Below, one piece after another: positions 11,094-20,577 of a stretch of DNA of 64,000 nucleotides. The stretch is taken from NCBI RefSeq assembly GCF_010728925.1, contig NZ_AP022608.1, forward strand, positions 1 to 64,000, read 5' to 3'. The first letter of the stretch is position 1, and each line of letters starts with the position of its first letter. Both the position numbers and the translations under genes were made by a program. The notes below the pieces were generated by a model, which saw nothing but the letters and a program-made list of their open reading frames with translations, had not been told where the DNA came from and ran no database searches. This DNA is from Mycolicibacterium gadium (GTDB lineage: Bacteria > Actinomycetota > Actinomycetes > Mycobacteriales > Mycobacteriaceae).

Positions 11094-12154
11094 GAACCGC
11101 AGATGTACGGGTGAGGCGCGCGATCGCGGCCATCGGCGCGGGCCGTCATGTCGTGGTGACAGACGATGCCGCGCAGGGCTTCCTCGTCTTCGCCGCCGAG
11201 AGCGCGACCTCCACACTGCTCGCCTTCACCGTCAGACACACCTCCGGCTACGTCCGAGTTGCACTGCCGGGCATCGAGTGCGATCGGCTCGACCTGCCGC
11301 CGGTGTGCAGCGGCGACCTCCGCACCACGCAACGTGTCGCCGTCGATTGGGGCGGGTCGGCACCGGCATCTCGGCGACCGACCGCGCCGCGACCATCGTG
11401 GCGCTCGCCGCGCAGGCGTCGTCACCCTCGGATTTCCGACGTCCCGGCCACGTCGTGCCCGTCCTGGCCGATGCGGACGGCGTGTTGGCAGAACCGGGAG
11501 TCGCGGAGGCGGCCGTGGACCTCCCGCCTTGCGGGCCGGCGACCCGCCGGTGTCCTCTGCGAGATCGTCTCGGGCGAACGCGTCGGGGCGATCGCCGACG
11601 AGTCGATCGAGTTCGCCGAACGGCACGGGCTCGGAGTGATCTCCATCGCCGATCTCGCACAGTTCCGGCGGCGCACCGAACCGCAAGTCGTCCGGTCGGC
11701 CGAAACCCTGCTGCCCCTTGGTGCAGGGACGTCGCGCGTCATCGGTTTTCGTGACACCCACGGCGGCGGCGAACATCTCGTGGCGATCATCGGCACCGCC
11801 GATTCGGATCGCCCGATGCCGCTGCACGTTCACGTCGAATGTCTGACCGGAGACGTGTTCGGATCGTTGGGTTGTCGCTGCGGTGATGACCTCCATCGCG
11901 CGGTGACGACGATGACAGCTCGAGGCAGCGGCATGATCGTGTACCTGCGCCCGCCGGGTCCGGGTGGCCTGTCGACCCGCGCCGCGTTGGGTGAGCGGGT
12001 TTCGCAGATCGTGGCATGGATACTGCGCGATCTGGGCGTGCATTCGGTCCGGCTGTCCGATGATGCTCCGGGGTTCGGCCTGGTGATGTTCGGGGCGATC
12101 CGCGAACACGGTTTGGTCGCCGCGCAGCGCAGGGTTCTTGCGGTCGCGGGGTGA
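11090..12154 (+). CDS. ribA1: GTP cyclohydrolase II / DHBP synthase-like protein, RibA1-like, frameshifted
   Basis: Riboflavin-biosynthesis type protein: an N-terminal part resembling DHBP synthase and a C-terminal GTP cyclohydrolase II domain. The zinc-site region reads CLTGDVFGSLGCRCGDDLH (three cysteines in C-x10-C-x-C), followed by STRAALGERVSQIV. The start ATG 11090 overlaps the flavin reductase stop. Indels lie near 11360 and 11530. The spacing of about 354 residues matches Rv1940. Placed in an operon with a flavin-dependent monooxygenase and a flavin reductase, it likely boosts flavin supply when the pathway is on. Whether the N-terminal half is catalytically competent cannot be judged here. 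Confidence 0.78.
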   Translation: MRTADVRVRRAIAAIGAGRHVVVTDDAAQGFLVFAAESATSTLLAFTVRHTSGYVRVALPGIECDRLDLPPVCSGDLRTTQRVAVDWGGSAPASRRPTAPRPSWRSPRRRRHPRISDVPATSCPSWPMRTACWQNRESRRRPWTSRLAGRRPAGVLCEIVSGERVGAIADESIEFAERHGLGVISIADLAQFRRRTEPQVVRSAETLLPLGAGTSRVIGFRDTHGGGEHLVAIIGTADSDRPMPLHVHVECLTGDVFGSLGCRCGDDLHRAVTTMTARGSGMIVYLRPPGPGGLSTRAALGERVSQIVAWILRDLGVHSVRLSDDAPGFGLVMFGAIREHGLVAAQRRVLAVAG

Positions 12155-12191
12155 GAATCGTTATGGCTCAAACACACTCACGAGGAGTCAC

Positions 12192-12957
12192 ATGACGCAT
12201 CCGGACCTTGCGGGCAAGGCCGCCATTGTCACCGGCGCGGGCGCCGGCATCGGTCTCGCGATCGCAGCGCGCCTCGCCGACGAGGGCGCTCACGTACTGT
12301 GCGCGGATATCGACGGCGCCGGCGACGCGGCGGCGATGAAAATCGGCGGCGGCGCGGTCGGTTTCCGGGCCGACGTCAGCGACGAGGAACAGGTGATCGG
12401 GATGGTCGAGGCCTGTACCACCGAGTTCGGCGGCGTCGACAAACTCGTCGCGAACGCCGGAATCGTGCATTTCTCGCCGCTGACCGAAACGACCGTCGAG
12501 GACTTCGACCGGGTCATCAAGATCAACCTGCGCGGCGCGTGGTTGTGCACCAAACATGCCGCACCGAAGATGATCGAGCGCGGTGGCGGAGCGATCGTCA
12601 ACATGTCGTCGCTGGCGGGTCAGGTCGCGGCGGCCGGCTCGGCGGCGTACGGCATGTCCGGCGGGGATCATCCATCTCAGCCGCGTGACCGCCGCCGAAT
12701 TACGCTCGGCCAACGTGCGTTCCAATGCGGTGTTGCCCGCGTTCGTCGACACACCGATGCAGCAGACCGCGATGGCGACGTTCGACGAGGTGCTGGGCGC
12801 TGGGGGCGCGGACAACATGATCGCCCGACTGCAGGGCCGCATGGCCGGACCAGAGGAAATCGCCGGAGTCGTCGCCTTCCTGCTGTCCGACGACGCGTCG
12901 ATGGTGAACGGGACAGCTCAGATCGCAGATGGCGGAACCATTTCCGCGCTCTGGTGA
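12192..12957 (+). CDS. Short-chain dehydrogenase/reductase, MelK-like, frameshifted
   Basis: NAD(P)-dependent SDR, last gene of the mel2-type operon. ATG 12192 has GAGGAG upstream. The cofactor motif is [12 protein letters not shown], the NAG motif is [10 protein letters not shown], and the active-site serine lies in VNMSSLAG. The active-site Y-x-x-x-K is hit by the only break: at 12655-12665 the sequence gives YGMS then GGDH, where family members have YGMSKAG; restoring two A bases (AAG GCG) recovers both the lysine and the downstream frame ([20 protein letters not shown]). With that repair the protein is 255 residues. It converges on mce3R, whose 3' end may overlap it. Confidence 0.82.
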
Positions 12958-14135
12958 CCGCGGCTGGGAGGATCGACAACACGATCGCGGTGATCTCTTC
13001 CGCCACGCCCGAATACCGGGTCAGGTGCCACGTGCGCACGGTGTCGTCGATGAAGCTGATGGCCGCGGCGACGAGGAGTCGAGCCTGCGCAGCCGTGGTT
13101 TCGGGCATCAGGCTGCAGATGAGGTCGATCCATACCGATTCGCGGTCGGCCTGGTTGCGCGTGTATGTCTCGCGGACTTCGTCCGATGCGGGAAAGTTCG
13201 GTGATCGACACCGACACCGGTCGGGATCGTCGATGCGCACCCGTCCGGCGACCAGCATGCGCAGACAGGCCGCCGTGTCTTCGTCGCCGCGCAACGCGCG
13301 AATGGTTTCCAGGCTCCACCAGTCGTCCAGACGCCGAATGAGGGCGTCGAGGATGGCCTGCTTGGACGAAAACGTGCGATACAAGCCGGGACCCGCAATG
13401 CCGGCGCCCTTGCCGATCTCACTGGTGCTGACGGCCGGATAGCCCTGAGCGCGGAAGAGACGCGCACCGGTGGCCAGCAGGGTTTCGTGCCGGGAGAACA
13501 ATGCGCGCCCGTCTTCGGGCGTCGGGTCGAGAGGCTTCAGCGCGCTGACGACAGGAGTCCGTGCAGCCGCCATGCAGGCCCGGTTCAGCAGTTCGGACAG
13601 CTCATCTCCCGGCAGGCTCAGGTTGTGTCTACCCAGGCTGGTGATGGTGCTGGACACCGCCCAGGCGCGCAGTTCGAGATGCTGGGGGCTGAGCCCGGTC
13701 ACTTCGAGCCGCACACTGTCGCGAATGCCGGCCACGATGGCGTTGATGCGACGGCGCACTCGGACCGCTCGACGTCGTCGAGGTAGCGGGCCCGCGCTGC
13801 CACAGCACCGTCAAAGACCGCGATGCGACGGCGGCCGCCGTCAGGTCGGGTAGTTCGACGCTCAACGGCCGCGGCGCCGACGCTGTCTCGCCCTCGGAGA
13901 GCTGCCGGGCGCTCTGATACTGCTCCTGGCCGGTGCGGATAGCGGCAGCGAGCAGGGCCTGCTTGTTGTCGTAGTGCCGATAGACGGCGCGGGCGGTGAC
14001 ACCCGCCGCCTCGGCGATGTCCTCCAGCTTGACCGAGTGAAAGCCACGTTCGATGAACAGCCGAACGGCCTGCTCCAGGATCTGCTGCTTCCGATCCTTG
14101 GGCCTGCGCTTGACGGTTGAAACCGCGGTCTCCAC
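12918..14135 (-). CDS. mce3R: Double-TetR transcriptional repressor, Mce3R-like, frameshifted
   Basis: Two TetR modules in tandem. Module 1 has the helix-turn-helix [21 protein letters not shown] (near 14040-13975); module 2 has [21 protein letters not shown] (near 13430-13370). This architecture is the hallmark of Mce3R, repressor of the mce3 operon and of the Rv1933c-Rv1941 genes in M. tuberculosis. I chose GTG 14135, which has an AAGGGGGG stretch just upstream and puts KRRPKDRK at residue 9. One indel near 13780 joins the modules. Beyond the expected C-terminus the frame stays open to 12677; a second indel would end it at 12918, giving about 405 residues and a 40-nt antisense overlap with melK. 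Both likely targets flank it. Confidence 0.8.
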
Positions 14136-14259
14136 CGCCCGCCGCCCCCCTTCTTGCTTTCTCGAACCACCAAATCCTGCCAGACGCCTCTGCTTTGCGG
14201 CGGAGGTGACCTGCGGCAGAGGGCTGGACGAGTCGCTGACCATGTCGGTTGCTGCGGAC

Positions 14260-14652
14260 CTACAGCTTGAATCCGCTCTGGCGCTCGAAGTCGGCAAGGT
14301 CGAAATAGTCGGTGAAGCGGGTGATTTCGCCGTTCTTGACGACGAAGACGCCGGTGACGGGCAGTTCGACCTTGCGGCCGTCGTTCATGGTGAAGTAGTC
14401 GATTCGTTCGGCGAGCACAAGGCCCGGTTCGGCCGCCAGCGTCACGACGTCGAGCTTGGCGTACGAGAACGCGTCGAGGAAGGCGCGGAAGATCGCCCGG
14501 ATACCGTCGATGCCCTCGATCGGCTTCACCGGCGTGTTGTGGTAAACGGCGTCGGCGGCGAAAGCACCACAGATCGTTTCAAGATCACGGCCCTCCCAGG
14601 AGTCCAGGAAGTCGCGGACGAGCTTCTCGCTGGCCTCTTTGGTATCGGTCAT
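14260..14652 (-). CDS. Limonene-1,2-epoxide hydrolase-like protein (SnoaL/NTF2 fold)
   Basis: A 130-residue intact protein. The start at 14652 has GAGGAGG 7 nt upstream. The limonene-epoxide hydrolase active site is fully represented: Tyr37 and Asn39 in VYHNTPV, Arg83 and Asp85 in AERIDYF, and Asp115 in TDYFD, at the same relative spacing as Tyr53, Asn55, Arg99, Asp101 and Asp132 of the Rhodococcus enzyme. This argues for a real epoxide hydrolase rather than a generic SnoaL protein. It lies 124 nt upstream of mce3R in the same direction, so both are probably transcribed from the operator-bearing promoter at 14711-14821. Unlike its neighbours it shows no frameshift. Confidence 0.85.
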   Translation of the reverse strand: MTDTKEASEKLVRDFLDSWEGRDLETICGAFAADAVYHNTPVKPIEGIDGIRAIFRAFLDAFSYAKLDVVTLAAEPGLVLAERIDYFTMNDGRKVELPVTGVFVVKNGEITRFTDYFDLADFERQSGFKL

Positions 14653-15198
14653 CAGGTTGCCTCCTCGGGTATCACTGCGCGAGGTGGCCTCCACGCCCAC
14701 CATCTCCAGTGTGACATACAGAACAGTACTATCAAGATACATGTATGAGCACAAGTCGCAGTTGTAATCGTTTTTTGTGTATATCTCGCTCTCTATTTAG
14801 CGTATTGACTATGGACATAAGCGAGGTCGGCCGCGTACCCTCTCCGTTGTCACCGCCCAACTTCGACCTGTCGGGATGGCCAACATGAGCAGCTCCACTC
14901 GTCGCCGCGGCGCCGAACCCATGCGCGTCGCGCGGGTGCTGCCAGTCGTTGCCGCAGTGGCCGCGCGGACACCACAGCAAACTTCGCTGACCGTCGTCTA
15001 CAGCGGCTCATGCCTCGTAAGGGAGAGACTTATACCTCTTTTTGGAAGCAGCAATCCGGCCGCAGGGGTCGATAGCGTTCCGTCTATGCCCTCCATCGAT
15101 GGCGATTTCCCGCAAACGCACAGGGCGCCGGTGGTCGAAGCCTCGACCGGTTGTTCGCAGGATCGCCGCCTCCCGGCAGCCGCGCGGTTGGGCCCAGC
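14653..15198. other. Divergent intergenic region of the LEH/mce3R and mce3 operons
   Basis: A 546-nt gap. Its left part holds the candidate operator (14711-14821) with the AT-rich stretch 14765-14820, where a TTGTGT (14775-14780), 17 nt and TAGCGT could form a rightward promoter. A 10-bp palindrome ATACATGTAT (14738-14747) abuts operator block 2. From about 14825 to 15198 the DNA is GC-rich; I recognise no protein in it and treat it as a long mce3 leader, though an indel-damaged N-terminal extension of yrbE3A cannot be ruled out. Confidence 0.5.
14711..14821. promoter_or_regulatory. Candidate Mce3R operator 2 (inverted copy of operator 1)
   Basis: Read on the minus strand this region carries TATGTCCATAGTCAATACG (14819-14801), then 58 nt, then ATGTATCTTG-A-TAGTACTGT (14742-14723) and a TGTATGTCAC end. 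The block order and the 58-nt spacing equal those of 5680-5790. Within the spacer, parts such as CGAT, AACTG, CTTG and GCTCA also align. It lies between the LEH/mce3R unit and yrbE3A, the position where Mce3R autoregulation and mce3 repression would be expected. Confidence 0.65.
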
Positions 15199-15971
15199 AT
15201 GGTGATCTCCGCGCAAACGGCGACCGTGCCCGTGCGTGCGGTCGGCGGGTTCTTGGCCATGTCGTTGGACACCTTGGTGTTGATGTTCAAGCCGCCGTTC
15301 GCGTGGCGTGAGTATTTGGCTCAGTGCTGGTTCGTGGCAAGGGTTTCGACGCTGCCCGCGATACTGATGACTATCCCGTGGGCGGTGATCTCGGGTTTCT
15401 TTTCAACGTCTTGCTGGCCGATATCGGCGCGGCGGATTTTTCCGGCACCGGCGCTGCGATCTTCACGGTGTCTCAGAGCGGTCCGATCGTGACGGTGTTG
15501 GTGGTGGCGGGTGCGGGTGCCACGGCGATGTGCGCCGATCTGGGTGCGCGAACGATTCGCGAGGAACTCGATGCGCTGCGGGTGATGGGTATCAACCCGA
15601 TTCAGGCGCTGGTCGTCCCGCGCGTGCTGGCGGCTACGACCGTGTCACTGGCGCTGAGCTCAGTGGTGATCATGACGGGTCTGGTCGGGGCGTTCGTTTG
15701 CTCGGTGTATCTCATGGACGTTTCGGCGGGCGCCTGGGTGGCGGGGTTGACCACGCTGACCCATATGGCCGACGTCGTCATCTCGATGGTCAAGGCGACC
15801 CTGTTCGGATTGATGGCGGGCTTGATCGCTTGCTACCAAGGCATTTCGGTCGATGGTGGTTCCGCCGGTGTCGGCAGGGCGGTGAACGAAACGGTGGTGT
15901 TCGCCTTCCTGGTGTTGTTCTTGATCAACATCATCGTCACCGCTGTCGGCGTCCCCTTCATGGTGTCCTGA
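15199..15971 (+). CDS. yrbE3A: MCE permease YrbE3A (MlaE family), one frameshift
   Basis: Integral membrane permease of the Mce3 lipid importer, MlaE/DUF140 family. It pairs with YrbE3B. The start ATG 15199 gives MVISAQTATVPVRAVGGFLAM. Typical stretches are the inner-membrane motif GAGATAMCADLGARTIREELDAL, then VVPRVLAAT, and a C-terminus ending in NETVVFAFLVLFLINIIVTA. A single missing base near 15390 (between AVISGF and LFNVLLADIG) splits the frame; corrected length is 257 residues. Multiple transmembrane helices are evident from long hydrophobic runs. First gene of the mce3 operon, about 380 nt from the candidate operator. Confidence 0.85.
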
Positions 15972-15980
15972 GGTGGAGCC

Positions 15981-16834
15981 GTGACGTCGAGTGTTCCGAG
16001 CGGACTTCATCCCCGCTTACTGCGGGCGAGGAATGCGGTGGTGGGCGGTGGGACCAGATTGGTTCGCAGACAAGGTTTTACGCCACCACGCTGGCGGGCA
16101 TTCCGGATGCCGTCGTCAACTACCGTGGCGAGTTGTTGCGAGTGATCGCACAGATGGGATTGGGTAGCGGGGCGCTCGCGGTGATCGGCGGGACGGTGGT
16201 GATCGTGGCGTTCTTGACGATGACGACGGGTGCGATCGTCGCGGTGCAGGGATACAACCAGTTGGCGTCGGTGGGTGTGGAGGCGCTCACGGGCTTCGCA
16301 TCGGCGTTTTTCAATACCCGCGAGATTCAGCCGGGCACGGTGATGGTGGCGTTGGCCGCCACCGTCGGCGCCGGCAGTACCGCTCAGCTCGGGGCGATGC
16401 GAATCAACGAGGAGATCGACGCGCTCGAGGCCATCGGTATCCGCAGTGTGAGCTACTTGGCCTCCACCCGGGTGGTGGCCGGAGTGATTGTGGCGATCCC
16501 GTTGTTCTGCATCGGGCTGATGACGGCTTTCTGGGCCGCTCGTGTCGGCACCACCGCTGTGTATGGGCAGGGGTCAGGTGTCTACGACCATTACTTCTAT
16601 ACGTATCTGAGTCCATCCGACGTCTTGTGGTCGTTGGCCGAGGTGGCCGCGGTCGCGTTGATGATCATGCTGCTGTGTACCTATTACGGCTATACCGCGC
16701 GTGGAGGGCCCGCAGGCGTAGGTGAGGCCGTGGGCCGAGCGGTGCGTGCCTCGATGGTCGTCGCATCGGTCCTGATCGTGATCATGACGCTGGCCATCTA
16801 CGGCCAGTCCGGCGATTTCCATTTGGCCGGCTAG
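15981..16834 (+). CDS. yrbE3B: MCE permease YrbE3B (MlaE family), one frameshift
   Basis: Second MlaE-type permease of Mce3. GTG 15981 lies 9 nt after the yrbE3A stop with GGTGGAG upstream. The N-terminus (VTSSVPSGLHPRLLRARNA) is in one frame; one base is missing in the GG-TTTT run near 16072-16078, after which GFYATTLAGIPDAVVNYRGE and all later conserved sequence follow, including VGAGSTAQLGAMRINEEIDAL. Corrected length is about 284 residues. Five or so membrane segments are apparent. It should form the transmembrane core together with YrbE3A, powered in mycobacteria by an MceG-type ATPase encoded elsewhere. Confidence 0.85.
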
Positions 16835-16836
16835 GC

Positions 16837-18198
16837 ATGAAGCGCAGGGCTGGGACATACCGCATCGCCACGGGTGGTGGACGCTGATCTTGTTGACGGC
16901 AATCGTTCTGTTTCTTCGCGGCGGCGGCATCGTTCGGGGAAACGTTCAGATCGTATGTGCCCGTGACACTTTCATCTGATCGAGCGGGTTTGGTGATGGA
17001 GACCAACGCAGATGTCATGATGCGTGGTGTCCAAGTCGGCAGGGTCAGCGAGATCGGCGGTGGTGGTGATCGAGCCAGCTTGAGGCTGGAGATCGACCCC
17101 GACCAGATCCGCTACATCCCGGCGAACGTGAACGCTCAGATCAGTGCCACAACCGCGTTCGGCACCAAGTTCGTCGAGCTGGTGTATCCGCCGGATCCGA
17201 GCCCCAAGCGGCTGGCCGCCGGCGCCGTGCTGCAATCCAAGAACGTCAGCACTGAGATCAACACGGTCTTCGAGAACGTCGTCGAGCTGCTCAAGATGAT
17301 TGACCCGCTGAAGCTGAACGCCGTGCTGACCGCAGTCGCCGATGGCGTGCGCGGACAGGGCCAGCGGATGGGTCAGGCCACCACGGACCTCAATGAGGTC
17401 CTACTGGCATTGAACGCGCGCGCCGAAACCATGCGAGAGAACTGGCGCTCGCTCAAGAACGTCGCTGACACGTATGACGCGGCAGCCGATGACATCGTGT
17501 CCATCCTGGATGCCGTCAGCACCACCAGCACGACGATCACCGACCAGGCGAGCGCTCTAGATGGCTTGTTGTTGAACGTCATCGGGCTGTCGACGGCAGG
17601 CACGAACCTGCTTGCCACGAGTAAGGACGGTCTCGTCGAGGCGGTCAACACCCTCGAGCCGACGACGAACCTGCTGCTGCAGCACAGCCCCGTGTACGCG
17701 TGCTTTCTGAAGGGGGCCACGTGGTATCTCGACAACGGCGGCTATGCGGCGTGGGGCGGCGATGGCCGCACCCTTCAGCTCGACGTCGCCTTGTTGCTGG
17801 GAAACGATCCCTACGCCTACCCGAACAATCTGCCGATAGTGGCCGCCAAGGGCGGACCCGGCGGTGCGCCGGGGTGCGGCTCGCTTCCGGATGCGACAAA
17901 GAACTTCCCGGTGCGCCAGCTGATCACCAACACCGGCTGGGGGACCGGCCTGGATGTTCGGCCCAACCCCGGCATCGGACATCCGTGCTGGGCGAACTAC
18001 TTCCCGACGACCCGTGCCGTGCCGGAGCCACCGAGCATTCGTCAGTGCCTGCCAGGCCCGGCGATCGGGCCGGTTCCATACCCGGGGGCGCCACCATACG
18101 GCGCGCCGCTGTACGGGCCGGGCGGAGTGCCGCTATGGCCGGGCGTCCCCCCGGCGGCCCCGGCACCACTCGACGACAACGGGCAGGGCCCCCCGTGA
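16837..18198 (+). CDS. mce3A: Mce3A, MCE-family lipid transport protein, frameshifted at the N-terminus
   Basis: First of six MCE-domain proteins. ATG 16837 is 2 nt after the yrbE3B stop. The N-terminal membrane anchor (TLILLTAIVLFL) is out of frame with both its start and the remainder; indels near 16865 and 16918 are needed. From SFGETFRSYVPVTLSSDRAG the frame is clean: the MCE domain (VMMRGVQVGRVSEI to FVELVYPPDPSP) occupies roughly residues 40-130, followed by a long helical region and a Pro/Gly-rich C-terminus. About 453 residues. In Mce complexes each chain gives one MCE domain to a hexameric ring and its helices to a tube spanning the envelope. Confidence 0.87.
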
Positions 18199-18249
18199 TC
18201 GCGCTGGTCATCGTCACCGCCGACGATCCGCACAAGGAGGAGAGCCTCC

Positions 18250-19270
18250 GTGGCTGACTTCAGGGGCACCATCTGGCGCCTGGGCGTTTTCCTGGCTGTC
18301 TGCGCGTTCGTCGCATTCCTGACGCTGACGATCTTCGGACAGTTTCGCTTCGGCGCGGGCAACAGCTACTACGCCGAGTTCAGCAACGTGTCCAACCTGA
18401 GGAACGGCACGATAGTGCGGATCGCGGGCGTCGAGGTCGGCAAGGTGGAAAACATCTCCATCAACCCGGATGCAACTGTGCGCGTGCAGTTTTTCACCGA
18501 CAAGTCCGTCGTGCTCACGCAGGGCAGCAGGGCGGTGATCCGATATGACAATCTGTTCGGCGACCGGTATCTGGCCCTGGAGGAAGGCACCGGCGGACTC
18601 AAGACGCTGAGTCCCGGACAGACCATCCCACTGACTCACACGCAACCCGCGCTGGATCTGGACTCGGTGATCGGTGGCTTCAAGCCGCTGTTTCGGGCGC
18701 TGGACCCGCAGCAGGTCAACGACCTGACTCAGCAGTTGATCGAGGCGTTTGAGGGTCAGGGCCCCGCGATCGGGTCTTTCCTGCAGCAGGCCGCGGTGGT
18801 CACCAACACGTTGGCCGACCGCTCTGCTGATCGGGCAGGTCATCGACAACCTCAACGTGGTGCTGGGGTCGTTGGCGGGCAGAGCGAGCGGCTGGACAAA
18901 GCCGTGACATCACTCGGAGCTGATCGGCGGGCTGGCCGAACGCAGGACCGACATCTCCAACGCGGTGGCCTACACAAACGCCGCCACCGGTTCGCTCGCC
19001 GACCTGTTGACCCAAGCCCGGGCGCCGTTCAAAGAGGTGGTCGCGCAGACCGATCGGGTGGCGGGCATCGCCGTGGCTGACCATGAATATCTCGACAATC
19101 TGCTCAACACGCTGCCGGACAGATACCAGGCCCTCGTGCGGCAGGGGATGTACGGCGACTACTTCAGTTTCTACCTGTGCGATGTCGTGCTCAAGCTCAA
19201 CGGCAAAGGGGGCCAGCCGGTGTACGTCAAGGTGGCCGGCCAGAGCACGGGGCGGTGCGCGCCCAAATGA
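18250..19270 (+). CDS. mce3B: Mce3B, MCE-family lipid transport protein, frameshifted
   Basis: GTG 18250 is preceded by AAGGAGGAG. An N-terminal membrane segment (LGVFLAVCAFVAFLTLTIFG) is followed by the MCE domain (YYAEFSNVSNLRNGTIVRIA to GDRYLALEEG). Indels near 18815 and 18915 interrupt the helical part (SALLIGQVIDNLNVVLGSLA, then ELIGGLAERRTDISNAV), and the protein ends with a cysteine-containing tail STGRCAPK. About 340 residues after correction, as expected for an MceB. The stop overlaps the mce3C start by ATGA. A 51-nt gap to mce3A is the longest spacing in the operon apart from the IS insertion. Confidence 0.87.
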
Positions 19271-20577
19271 AGTCATTCTCCGAACGCAGCCCCTTGGTCA
19301 TCGGCACCGTCGGCGTCGCGACCGTTGCCGTGATGGTGCTGGCCGCGTTGCAGTACCAAAACCTGCCCTTCCTCAACTCGGGTAGGGAGTACTCGGCGTA
19401 CTTCGCCGACGCCGGCGGGCTGAACACCGGTGCAGGCGTGGAGGTTTCCGGGTTCGTGGTGGGCAACGTCTCGGGCATCGAACTCGACGAAACGGGCGTG
19501 CTCGTCACGTTCAAGATCGACACCGATGTGCGGCTGGGAGACCGCACCGAGGCCGCGATCAAGACCAAGAGCCTGTTGGGCGCCAAGATCGTCGATGTGA
19601 CACCGCGCGGGAGCGGTCAGCTCGACGGCGCCATTCCGCTCGACCGTACGGTTTCGCCCTACCAGCTGCCCGATGCCCTCGGTGACCTGGCCACCACGAT
19701 CAGCGGCGTGAACACCGACCAGCTCTCGAAATCGCTGGCCACCTTGGCCCAGACCTTTTCGGGCACACCGGCGGATCTGAAGGATGCGGTGGCGGGCGTG
19801 GCGCGGTTCGCACAAGTGCTCGACACACGCGATGCCGAACTGCGCAGGCTGCTGGACAACGCGGCCCAAGTGACGGGGGTGCTGGCCAAACGCACCGACA
19901 ACATCGTGAGTCTGGTGAAAGACACCAATGCACTACTGGCGGCGCTGAAGACGCAAAGCGCGGCATTGGACCAGATCTGGGCGAACATCTCGGCGGTGTC
20001 GCGACAGCTGCACGCGTTCATCGCCGAGAACCGTCAGCAGCTGCGGCCGGCGTTGGAAAAGCTCAACGGAGTGTTGGCGATCGTCGATGACCGCAAGGAG
20101 CGTGTGGCGCAGTCCATCAAACTGATCAACACCTACGTCATGTCTCTCGGTGAATCGCTTTCCTCCGGCCCGTTCTTCAAAGCCTATGTGGTCAACCTCT
20201 TTCCGGGTCAGTTCGTGCAACCGTTCGTCGACGCGGCGTTCTCGGATCTGGGGTTGGATCCGGCGACGCTACTGCCCTCACAGCTGACGGACCCGCAGAC
20301 CGGCCAACCGGGGACGCCCGCGTTGCCGGTGCCCTTCCCGCGGACCGGTCAGGGTGGGGAACCGAGATTGCATCTCCCCGACGCGATCACCGGCAATCCC
20401 GGGGACCCGCGCTACCCCTACCGCGAACCGCCCCCGCCACCACCGCCCGGCGGCCCGCCACCCGGACCCCCCGCGCTGCCGCCGCCCGCGATGGCCTCGG
20501 TACCCGAGCCGACTCCAGCGCCGGTCTACGTGCCGGCGCCGGGCGAGGCCGCCCTCCAACAACCGGGAGGGCCATGA
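19267..20577 (+). CDS. mce3C: Mce3C, MCE-family lipid transport protein
   Basis: Intact, 436 residues. ATG 19267 overlaps the mce3B stop (ATGA). An N-terminal membrane anchor (VIGTVGVATVAVMVLAAL) precedes the MCE domain (EYSAYFADAGGLNTGAGVEV to LGAKIVDVTP), then a long helical segment rich in regularly spaced hydrophobics. The last 65 residues or so are extremely proline-rich (PPPPPPGGPPPGPP and similar), as in other MceC proteins, possibly reaching through the cell wall. One of the few genes in the left 25 kb without an indel. Confidence 0.9.
   Translation: MKSFSERSPLVIGTVGVATVAVMVLAALQYQNLPFLNSGREYSAYFADAGGLNTGAGVEVSGFVVGNVSGIELDETGVLVTFKIDTDVRLGDRTEAAIKTKSLLGAKIVDVTPRGSGQLDGAIPLDRTVSPYQLPDALGDLATTISGVNTDQLSKSLATLAQTFSGTPADLKDAVAGVARFAQVLDTRDAELRRLLDNAAQVTGVLAKRTDNIVSLVKDTNALLAALKTQSAALDQIWANISAVSRQLHAFIAENRQQLRPALEKLNGVLAIVDDRKERVAQSIKLINTYVMSLGESLSSGPFFKAYVVNLFPGQFVQPFVDAAFSDLGLDPATLLPSQLTDPQTGQPGTPALPVPFPRTGQGGEPRLHLPDAITGNPGDPRYPYREPPPPPPPGGPPPGPPALPPPAMASVPEPTPAPVYVPAPGEAALQQPGGP

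Noticed and set aside
14876..15205. Small open frame of 109 codons before yrbE3A
   Set aside because: No family resemblance and no clear ribosome site; more likely leader sequence.
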